Shown: piece after piece, positions 56,439 to 64,000 of the stretch | Numbering within the stretch: position 1 is the first letter of the stretch | How the letters are laid out: each line of letters begins with the position of its first letter | Assembly (NCBI GenBank): GCA_021234155.1 | Contig: JAJEKV010000010.1 | Coordinates: forward strand, 10,464,511-10,528,510 | Reading direction: 5' to 3' | DNA from: Isoetes taiwanensis | Taxonomy: Eukaryota > Streptophyta > Lycopodiopsida > Isoetales > Isoetaceae | Length of the DNA: 64,000 nucleotides | The notes under the pieces: model-generated | The model's database searches: none | What the model was told of the DNA's origin: nothing | What the model saw: the letters and a program-made list of their open reading frames with translations, nothing else | Made by a program: the position numbers and the translations under genes

Positions 56439-56450
56439 CACGCCAGCGTG
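56439..56450. promoter_or_regulatory. CACGCCAGCGTG palindrome
   Basis: Member of the CACGC...GCGTG family with a 2-nt spacer, about 60 bp before the relic exon at 56512. Confidence 0.55.
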
Positions 56451-56511
56451 AATACCGATAACTCCGCCACTTCCTATTGATAGATGCCAAGTTACATTAA
56501 TCACCCTACAG

Positions 56512-57115
56512 GTGACGAAGATGCATTGGAATTACATTTGGGCCAGCAATCACACGCGGCCCAGACTCCAGTTTAGCTCCAATCTCCAACCGGTTGAACC
56601 GCGGCCCGAAAGCACCAATCCGGGCTGGAGCACCGATCTTGCAACCCCCGAGTACTTGGATCAAGTAATGATGATGGCAGCAGAGCGCATGGCAATGATA
56701 GATCTGGGCTCTGGGGCCCTTGCAATCGCACGGAGGCTGGCCCTCTTATCTAATTCACTTCGAGAATGCAGTACATGCAGTGATCGAGAGTGAATCTCGC
56801 ATCCGTCAGCTTGAGATTCAAAATGAGGAGCTGCGTTTCTTAGTGGTTAGCCTCTAGCCCGGATGCCCCAACACGAACCACTACCACAGGCGGTATACGA
56901 TGCAATGGAGATGGCTCAACCAATGGAACCACTACCGTAGGCAGTATATGATGCATTGGAGGTTCAACCAATGGAGCAGGAGGTGGAGCAGGAGGAGGAG
57001 CAGGAGCAGGCGGGGGAGGTGGAGCTAGAGCCTGGTGTTTTTGCTGGGGTTTTACCTGATCAGTTCACTATGCCCAGCTATGGAAATGGGAGTATCGATA
57101 GCCCAGCTACTCAGT
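56512..57115 (+). pseudogene. Decayed coiled-coil/Glu-Gln-rich gene relic
   Basis: After a CCCTACAG acceptor, 56512-56793 is open (LATPEYLDQVMMMAAERMAM, then SGALAIARRLALLSNSL). A frame change leads to a coiled-coil-like piece (AVIESESRIRQLEIQNEELR), and another to EPLPQAVYDAMEMAQPMEPL. There an internal repeat, PLPQAVYDAME, appears twice, the second time with TAG (56938-56940) in place of CAG. It ends in an acidic Gln/Glu tract, then PDQFTMPSYGNGSIDSPATQ and a stop. Family unknown; possibly a transposon-encoded structural partner. Confidence 0.45.
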
Positions 57116-57213
57116 AGATTGGGCTTGAAACAGTAGTCTGGGATTTTGTCTGGTTTATCCAGAACAAATTTTGTCTACTTCTATATTTCTACAATGTAAT
57201 ACATGTTACATAC

Positions 57214-57545
57214 CTTTTTTAAGCGGTTTCTTGGCCATGCAACAAATGCTCCAACACTTTCTCCAACCGTATCCCCACCGGGGTGTCTGCGAGGTAAAGC
57301 TTCATCCATAGCGCAGCAGTTAATCACTGTAACTCGGACATACTTATCCCCGAGCAGAATTCCATGACAGTTTACAGTCGGATCGATGGAGTCGATCTTG
57401 CATAATTCTACTTTCCTTTTCTGATTTGTAGTTAACATGAAACATTCATCTTCGACACTGCAGAAAATTGCTATTCAGACACCTACTATTGGAAATTAAT
57501 GTTCAAGCTATAGGAATGAGATGAGTACCAGAATTCTGTGGCCAT
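57214..57545 (-). CDS. DUF8039-like protein, first two exons (partial)
   Basis: Exon 1 57545-57529 (17 nt, MATEF and two bases) and exon 2 57457-57214, joined in frame through GT-AG sites; exon 2 ends at a GTATGT donor. Together 87 codons: LTTNQKRKVELCKIDSIDPT, then HGILLGDKYVRVTVINC, then GDTVGESVGAFVAWPRNRL. The series 'G..LG...V+V.V......LP+P......TVG+..G.F+.WP+.L' is typical of the C-terminal DUF8039 region found in plant CACTA-transposase-associated proteins. Later exons were not found, so it is partial or broken. It starts 268 bp from, and divergently to, the gene at 57813. Confidence 0.55.
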
Positions 57546-57812
57546 TCTTGAGAAGCTGATTTGAGTTCTCGAAATCACAGGCGCTATGGAAACTCTGGCG
57601 GTCGGGAAAATTTCGAATTAGAAGAAAGATTAGGTTAACTACGTTTAGGCGGGATAAATTTGGCGGGAGATTGGTTTTTAAAAACTTAATGAAAGAAGTC
57701 GGCGGATTTCAAATTTCTCTATTTCTCGTACAGGTAGAAAAAGCTATTTCTTCGAGCAGCTCGAGCGCGTATCCAAGCGACCTTCCGACTCTGTTACTAG
57801 GCAACTCCGGAG
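57546..57812. promoter_or_regulatory. Bidirectional promoter with E2F-like sites
   Basis: 267 bp between divergent starts. TTTGGCGGGA (57659-57668) and TTTAGGCGGGA (about 57644-57654) resemble the plant E2F consensus (TTTSGCGG), and CTGGCGGTCGGGAAAATTT near 57595 may be a third on the other strand. E2F control would tie both genes to S phase (inference). Confidence 0.45.
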
Positions 57813-58301
57813 ATGTCTTCTAAAACGAATCGAGGTCGAGGCGGACGGGGCAGAGGAAGCGGTGGAAGAGGAATCTCTAAAACCGGCTCTTCTCAAGTTT
57901 CAGAGGACGTTGATCAGAATACATAGAATACACAGAACCCTATTCAAGGTATTTAATTTGCCACAGAATACACACTGTGTGGAGAGTATTATGCTTGCAT
58001 GAATTTGAGATATTTCCTTGCCTTCAGTTAATATGCTTTGCATGAGTTTGAGTTATTATGCTTTGCATGAATTTTAAGTATTACCATCAGTTAATGCTCT
58101 GATTGTCCGTTTTGTAGAACATAATTTTGCTCTGTTTTATATATAGAATATAGCGGTGTTAGACAGTTGGAGATAACAATGTTCAATGAGGTTAAATAGT
58201 GTGAAATATGGATTCATAAAGGGTATATAGCTTAAAATGTGGATGCAAACTAATTTAGTTTCAAAATCACGCATAGCATGGTCAAGAATAGGAGCTACCA
58301 A

Positions 58302-58352
58302 CACGCCAAGCGTGAATTGTACTAATTTAGGTTTAAATGCACGCCAAGCGTG
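58302..58352. promoter_or_regulatory. Two CACGCCAAGCGTG palindromes in intron 1 of the DGQH gene
   Basis: CACGCCAAGCGTG at 58302-58314 and 58340-58352, 50 bp before the exon-2 acceptor. The surrounding TACTAATTTAGGTTTAAA resembles the sequence a little upstream of copy 1. Confidence 0.65.
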
Positions 58353-59566
58353 ATCTCTTGTTCTGAAAAGTACTCTAAAAAATGTTCATCTTCTTTTGCA
58401 GTGCCCACAAAGAGGAAGAAAACCCCTAATAATTCGGGTTCTAATCCTGCCAAGAAAGCAAGGGTAGATGACCCAGATGCAGTACCATATGATCTCACCT
58501 TAGATGATGAAGGGCCTATTCTTATAGCAACCACTGACCCTGCCTGCCATGAAGAGGAAATGGACGAGGGTGCCGAGTGGTACGTTGACCTTACCAAGAC
58601 AAATGACAAGCTCGACTTAACTCTCTTCTCGAGGAAAAAGGAAGCAGACAAGATGACCAAACAAGGGATCCTAATCTCTTGTGAGGAAGAAGATGACACC
58701 AACTGCAAATTGCTCTTGGAGATTACACAGAAGCAGAAGAAAGATCTGCTCAGACTTACTCACTGTAGAGCTACTGCATACAAGGATACGTTCATGAAGA
58801 CAGATGTGAACGGTGAGACATGTTTTAAGTATGGTTGGCCAACCAATGTAGCAACTACGCCAATATCTATTTGCCAAGGGGTTATAGCTGTGCGTAGAGG
58901 CATGTTCACTAAACCGACACCAAGTCACTATTTGCAGCAAGCTAGGGAATTAGCTGAGAGGTTCTAGATCTAGGGAAGGATGTTCAACCTGCAGTTGTCG
59001 AAGGCATGGAGGCTTCTGTTTTTGAGAATGAACAGGACAGGGTGGCGCAGCTAGAGGCCATGAACAAGCTGAATAAATACTCTGACCATTATCCATTGGG
59101 TCTTAAGGAAACTTTTCAGATCCATGTGAAGTTCCTGATCCGTTCACCAAGCTCCATTTATGTTAGCAGAAGATATGATCCAGCACATGCCATGGAGATT
59201 GTTCAGAGCATGATTGGTAATCCAGGTCAAATGCCTATGCCAGCGGATGTGCTACCTTGGGATATGATCTCGAACAAGCCTGCTGTGTGGACGAACGTCC
59301 AGGAGCTATTATCAAGTGATGATATTAAATATGTCATCATCGACGGGCAACATTCCGTTGAGGCACAAAAGGCCATCATCAGGCAGGCAGAACAAACAGG
59401 CCAAAAAGTGTTCTACAATCACTATGCGTATAGGAGGTGTCGTATCTTGGATGCCAATACTTCACCTGTAGATTTGGCTGAGATTAGTGCAACTTTGAAT
59501 GAAATGGGGAAGACATTTCTATACAAAAGGTAACTAACTGCATTAGGATGTTAGCATTTTAATATT

Positions 59567-59768
59567 CACGCCAGTCGTGCTTTCAATTCAATTGAATTCA
59601 CGCGCGGTCTGGTTTTATAAATTGAATTCACGCCAGGCATGCTTTCAAATGAAACCAATTCACGCCAGGCGTGTTTTCAAATCAATCGAATTCACACCAA
59701 TTGATTTGAAAACACGCCTGGCGTGAATTGGTTTGATTTGAAAGCACGCCTGGCATGAATTGCATTAG
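59567..59768. repeat. Cluster of CACGC-N3-GCGTG palindromes with a ~62-bp hairpin
   Basis: Sites at 59567-59579, 59629-59641, 59661-59673, 59713-59725 and 59745-59757. Arms 59624-59685 and 59699-59760 form a near-perfect inverted repeat (ACCAATTCACGCCAGGCGTG pairs with its complement) around a 13-nt loop. The chromovirus derivative is inserted just to the right. Confidence 0.85.
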
Positions 59769-59952
59769 TGAAACGCACAAATGACGTGCTAGCTATACTC
59801 ACCACCCAACCACGAGCTCAGCACAGAAAACTGAATGTCCCTTGAGCTCTCCCCCGAGCCTCTTTATAGCTAGCAGCCCTCCATGCATGCATGCAACCTC
59901 TTAGGGATGCATGCAACCTCTCTCTGGACGTCCATGTCCAGTGTCTATTGCA
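59769..59952 (-). repeat. 3' LTR of the chromovirus derivative
   Basis: Starts TGAAACGCAC and ends CTATTGCA. Contains CTCTTTATAGCTAG and CATGCATGCATGCAAC. Confidence 0.92.
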
Positions 59953-59965
59953 TTCCCGCCCCCTT
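59953..59965 (-). other. Polypurine tract of the chromovirus derivative
   Basis: Minus strand AAGGGGGCGGGAA directly next to the 3' LTR. Confidence 0.85.
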
Positions 59966-60039
59966 GACATCGCAGCAGTCCTCTGCTGCAAGGGGCTAGT
60001 CCTTTTGCCATCTTAGCATAATCTTGTCTTGGCCCTCTT

Positions 60040-60329
60040 TTAGGCCGGCTACTAGAAGCCTTCCCAATGTCTTGTGCCTTCCGGCTGTTATATTCATGCA
60101 GAATATCGGAATAGGCCTCTAATAAATTGCCACGAACCCATGAAGCGTCCTCCAAAGGCCGATTGGCAAACTTAACCCAATATTGCTTAGAACCACTAGT
60201 GGATTTATCATTCAACTGAAACATTAATCGAGGCGCCAACTTAAGGTCTTTCTTGCGCGCGTCCTTCTTAAAGTGGCCTTTGTGAATCCTCATCCATACC
60301 CAATCACATTCCTGAAAAGTCATTTGCAT
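60040..60329 (-). pseudogene. Integrase C terminus/chromodomain fragment
   Basis: Open frame with CDWVWMRIHKGHFKKDARKK (integrase GPY-like approach to the chromodomain) and YWVKFANRPLEDASWVRGNL, the core of a chromodomain as in chromovirus integrases. The catalytic DDE core upstream is missing. Confidence 0.65.
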
Positions 60330-60439
60330 GCATCATAAGTTTTTAAGTTATTTGAACAAGGAATAAAGTGGGCTTGCTTAGTCAAACAATCCACAACTGT
60401 CCAAATCATATTATTCTTCCGAGAGCAATGCTAGCAAAA

Positions 60440-60930
60440 TTCTTAACAAACTTGTCTATAATAACTGCAAATGCAAATAGTATTCTTCCAAAGACTTGCA
60501 ATACACATACGCCAAGAATTGTTCCTTTTCCTGACCAATAAAACTGGTGCACCAAAAGGTGAATAACTATGCACCAAAAGGTGAATAACTATGTCTAGAA
60601 TCAAACCGAGCTTGAAGTAACTCAACAAGTTGGCGCTTAATCTCATCACCGAGCAAGGAAGAGAAGCTTTTGTTGCCCATGAACACTTGAAGTATGCATA
60701 GAAGCCTTGAACTGTGCCAACTCTGTCCCAAGGATTTATCGTAATTGACAACATGTGAAACCATTGGAATGGGGCCATTTCTTATCACAAGATCCTTAAC
60801 CAACTTAAAATGGTCCTTTTCCCTCCATCCAAGGCTAACAAAAAGAGTACCGAAACCCAAGTCCCTTACCAAAGGATTATACTCTTGATGCCATTGGGGG
60901 GCATCCCAATCAAAAGATCCACCCTCCATC
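60440..60930 (-). pseudogene. Reverse transcriptase remnant
   Basis: HSYSPFGAPVLLVRKRNNSW followed by RMCI matches the '[20 protein letters not shown]' segment of Ty3 RT. No catalytic DD box follows, and a short GCACCAAAAGGTGAATAACT duplication at about 60550-60590 disrupts the region. Confidence 0.6.
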
Positions 60931-61186
60931 CAAGGCTAACCAAGGTCAGCCCACCCAAAAAGGATTATACTCTTGATGCCGGGGCATCCCAATCAAAAGA
61001 TCCACCTTTGCCAAGGTCAGCCACCAAAAAGCGCTTAAACCCTTGAATGGAGTATTCCAAATCTTTAACAACCAAGGCGCAAGGTGAAAGCTGACCACGC
61101 AGCGGACGACAAATCCATCGCATTTGTCAATGGAAGAGTGGACAAGTCCAACGCCTTCACTAACCTCGTCGAAAATCACATCAAAC

Positions 61187-62155
61187 TCATCGCCAGATCA
61201 AAAAGAGCATGCACTTTCTCGATCCCTGACAGCTTGCCCAAAAACGCAAAAAAAGTCGACTATGTTCGGGATGGTCTAGTGTATAGGAATGACCCACAAA
61301 AGCCACCGTTTTTGTCCCGCTTTCTTTCTTAGATTCCGGTGGAACTTTAGATGTACCTGATTTTGAATCCCCTTTTTCCTTTGGGGTGTACCTGGAACAT
61401 TCAAAAAATTTATGGTCAGGACTAGAGCAAATAAAACACTTATGCTCACGACGGAGGCGATTCTTCCGAGCCATATAGGATTCTTTAGGCTCCCTCTCTC
61501 TGGCGAAGACTTATCCTCCTCCCGAGAACGCTTTGCACCCCGACCCTAAGGCGTAAATAGGAGGAACATGATCTCCATTGGTACGCTCTTCACGATGCAC
61601 GGGTTTAACAAACTTGTGAGAATGACCCGCGTGGAATCATACGACATAGATTTAAACCCCTTTGTGCATTGATGGCCTGAGTTAATGAAAGACCCTCCTC
61701 TTCAACTTTTTCTGCTAGTTTGCAGAGGGCCCCAAAAGAAAGGTTTGCAGCTTGAAGATCCAACTTGGCTCGGATCCAACGATGGACACTGCCCATCAAC
61801 CGGTCAGATTTCTCTCGCATCATTTTTGCCAAGCCGAGACCTTTCTTCAAGACTCTTGTCGAAAAAATCACGAACGGACTCCTTGTCTTGCTTGGTCAAT
61901 CGGTTCCATTCGGCGAAGCAAATCCCGCCGGCAATTATGACCCGAAAACCTTTCCTTAATGAGTGTCTCAAACTCGCAAATGTTGTGATCGAGTTTCCTT
62001 GGGTCGGTGCTTGAGTAGATCAAGCCACCAATCCTTAGCGACCCTCCTAAGTGACGTTCAAAGAAAAATAAAGCCGAAGTGTCATCATCATCTTTGGTTT
62101 TGGCGAAATATGAGTTCGGATCCCGCAAACCATGCAAAGAGTTCCTCCGCATCAT
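61187..62155 (-). pseudogene. Gag remnant with zinc knuckle
   Basis: Pieces at 62155-61868 and 61871-61605 look like the retroviral-type Gag helical region (SALFFFERHLGGSLRI; DRLMGSVHRWIRAKLDLQAA), and 61474-61187 carries CFICSSPDHKFFEC, a CX2CX4HX4C knuckle. Several frame changes separate the pieces. Confidence 0.65.
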
Positions 62156-62408
62156 CCGTGGGTCGCCAAATAAGGTTTGAACTCAATTTTCACATTCGCG
62201 CCCGATCTTAATACCACATCGACACGTGGATGTCCCGCATCATCACGCGCGGCTTCAATCTGCCGAACTTCGCCCGGCGAAGTCCATGTCCTCGGCTCCC
62301 GTATGCGAAGCTAAAGCAGCTTCAACTTTTCGCTCAAAATCGCATTGTCGGTTTCCAACTCCATTATCCGATCCACTTCCCCAGCGGATTGGTCCATCAC
62401 AACTTGAA

Positions 62409-62420
62409 GCTCTGATACCA
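62409..62420 (-). other. Primer binding site of the chromovirus derivative
   Basis: Minus strand TGGTATCAGAGC, the exact initiator-tRNA-Met complement, one base inside the 5' LTR. Confidence 0.9.
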
Positions 62421-62421
62421 C

Positions 62422-62605
62422 TGAAACACACAAATGACGTGCTAGCTATACTCACCACCCAACCACGAGCTCAGCACAGAAAACTGAATGCCCCTTGAGC
62501 TCTCCCCCGAGCCTCTTTATAGCTAGCAGCCCTCCATGCATGCATGCAACCTCTTAGGGATGCATGCAACCCCTCTCTGGACGTCCATGTCCAGTGTCTA
62601 TTGCA
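62422..62605 (-). repeat. 5' LTR of the chromovirus derivative
   Basis: Same length and ends as the copy at 59769-59952. Confidence 0.92.
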
Positions 62606-62625
62606 ATTAGTAACTTAATTCATTT

Positions 62626-62680
62626 CACGCCAAGCGTGATTTTTCTCTTGATCAATTCTATTCAAATCACGCCCGGCGTG
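62626..62680. promoter_or_regulatory. Two CACGC-N3-GCGTG palindromes before exon 3
   Basis: CACGCCAAGCGTG (62626-62638) and CACGCCCGGCGTG (62668-62680), the last members of the family, about 40 bp before the third exon of the DGQH gene. Confidence 0.65.
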
Positions 62681-63806
62681 TTTCTATTCTATGATACTGA
62701 TTCAATGTGTGTACTATTGCCGTCCATACGTGGAACAACTGCGCCACGCCCGTCAACAGTGGGTGGAATATGGCTGCCCATTGCCCACCAGACAGGGCGG
62801 GTCAAAGTCTGAGGCATTCAAGCTGCTGGAGCGGACTCTGTCGCAGACAATTATACAGGAGAAGAAGAAGACTGCAAGAAAATCAAAGAAAAAAGGTGGT
62901 GATGACATTGCAGATCCTTCTGAAAGCTCATCTAGCAGGTCAGGACTAACAGACTCGTATAAGATTGTGTTTTGTAAGGAGGTAGTATGGCTCAAGTGGA
63001 ATGAATTCTGGGACGCTTATGCACAAGGGAAGCTGCCAGATACTATGGGTAGGGTGCCTCCTGTTGATGTAAGCATCTTTGACTTGAATGTGACAGAGAT
63101 GAGAAAGACTCAGGGGCTAGATGACGCTGAGACCATTTGGGTTTTAGACCAGTGCTTAAAGAAGGAAGTCTTATACAAGAAGAGTGCTTTCACTAAGGAT
63201 AGGATGTCCTTCGTTGAGTGTTGCAGCCATGTGAAGGATGTACATACAATGAAGTTAGCTGTAGGGCCTGAGTTACAAAGGCTATCGGGGGATGTGGCAT
63301 TACCTGAAATTGGATTGCTGGACAAATACAAGGTCAGTAATGATGACATCAAGAAGTTTGTATTCTGGTCAAAGGACTTCCTAAAGAATTGGAAGGCTAA
63401 AAATACAAAACGTAAGGAGACTCTACCCCCTAAGGTACTGGTCGGGTTGAGAAGAAAAGTGGCCCTTGTGAAGAAGATTACTGGAGAAGACGACACTGTC
63501 CAGTATTCAGTCTCCATTGGGTACAAAGGTCTCTTGCCAGAATCAACTTCTGGCCTTCAAAATATATCACTCTTTGTGTTGGACAAAGTGGTCGGGAGAG
63601 GAGATATGGGCATGAACCGGAAGGACTACACAGCCTTCTTTACCAAATTGTATAGGATTGACAACCGAGAGGTCCTTCACTATTGTCATCGTTTGTCCTT
63701 CGTGAGTCACATCTGCATGCACTATCCGGCCGCTCATGATCCGGAGTGCCTCAAAGTTATTAGGGAGGGATGCCTAATATATGATGTTAAGGATAATGAG
63801 TCATGA

Positions 63807-64000
63807 ACGTAACGGAAGATGGCACATGTGATCTTTAATATGATATCCATGCCGTCGACGAGGAATATGATATTGCTAAGGCCAAGGGTGACAATAGCAA
63901 AGGCATGGGAATGTTTTCTTCTAGATGATCTAGACTTAAGAACTATATTCTTTCATACGGATCGGGATCGGGATCGGTCGTAATCAGATGAGTCAAGAGG
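63807..64000. other. 3' flank of the DGQH gene
   Basis: No recognised feature beyond a short GGATCGGGATCGGGATCGGT tandem at 63960-63979. The gene may continue in another frame beyond the window. Confidence 0.35.

Larger units (their letters stand above)
59769..62605 (-). mobile_element. Chromovirus deletion derivative with 184-bp LTRs, 2837 bp
   Basis: LTRs at 59769-59952 and 62422-62605 (TGAAAC...ATTGCA, three visible differences), flanked by a 5-bp target duplication, ATTAG (59764-59768 and 62606-62610). The PBS and PPT give minus-strand orientation. The interior keeps pieces of Gag, a zinc knuckle, a scrap of reverse transcriptase and the chromodomain end, with most of pol deleted. It cannot move by itself. 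It lies in the intron between exons 2 and 3 of the DGQH gene. Confidence 0.92.
57813..63806 (+). pseudogene. RGG/DGQH-domain (ParB/sulfiredoxin-like) gene, split by a retrotransposon
   Basis: Exon 1 57813-57948 (MSSKTNRGRGGRGRGSGG, RGG-rich; TAG at 57924-57926 beside an intact AATACACAG repeat unit). Exon 2 58402-59529 carries a basic nuclear signal (PTKRKKTPNN), an acidic region, a frameshift near 58960, then SPSSIYVSRRYDPAHAME and KYVIIDGQHSVEAQKAII; DGQH with the preceding hydrophobic strand is the ParB/sulfiredoxin-like signature. Exon 3 (about 62720-63806) gives RPYVEQLRHARQQWVEYG, then a Lys-rich segment and a long C-terminal region ending at TGA 63804. The intron between exons 2 and 3 holds a 2.8-kb chromovirus derivative. 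A usable AG acceptor before exon 3 is not obvious (CTATTGCCG where CTATTGCAG is expected). Biochemical role unknown; nucleic-acid related is a guess. Confidence 0.6.

Overview
The window is eukaryotic nuclear DNA from a land plant. It has spliced genes with GT-AG introns, a PPR-type relic, chromoviruses, a Mutator-like element (MULE), Helitron ends, tRNA-derived SINEs and very long simple repeats. The element mix and the style of the PPR fragment suggest a fern or another seed-free plant, but this is inference. Genes are sparse and mobile DNA dominates.

Layout. 1-7.7 kb: purine-only GA satellite in three blocks, interrupted by an array of heat-shock-element-like repeats and two SINE copies. 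7.8-11.2 kb: an 867-bp tandem duplication and gene relics (P450-like, perhaps HSP70-like). 12-17.4 kb: two Helitron 3' ends and a MULE with 168-bp inverted repeats, a 9-bp target duplication, a broken transposase and a PPR relic as cargo. 17.4-33.3 kb: a dispersed 'GGGAATCT' repeat split by a 13-kb chromovirus on the minus strand. 33.3-35.3 kb: Copia relic, (TAGAA)n and a Tourist-like MITE. 35.6-36.6 kb: an intact five-exon flavodoxin-reductase-like gene, the best ordinary gene here. 37-45 kb: nested direct and inverted repeats plus a small two-exon hypothetical gene. 46-50.5 kb: a probable CACTA-type element with subterminal arrays. 51-54 kb: a decayed transposase-like gene. 54-64 kb: decaying genes with a DUF8039-like exon and a DGQH (ParB/sulfiredoxin-like) protein, a palindrome CACGC-N3-GCGTG repeated at least 13 times, and a 2.8-kb chromovirus deletion derivative.

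The standout is the 13-kb chromovirus. Besides a gag-pol polyprotein with a C-terminal chromodomain, it has two extra intact ORFs between the 5' LTR and gag. One starts MARTKQT and ends in a complete histone H3 fold. The retroelement therefore appears to encode its own H3 variant, with the K4 neighbourhood kept, the K9 neighbourhood altered and an acidic/coiled tail of about 265 residues inserted. The second extra ORF (454 codons) is unrecognised.

A theme across the window is decay by CAG-to-TAG change, as expected from deamination of methylated CHG sites: both stops in pol, two in the MULE transposase, and one in each of two gene relics.
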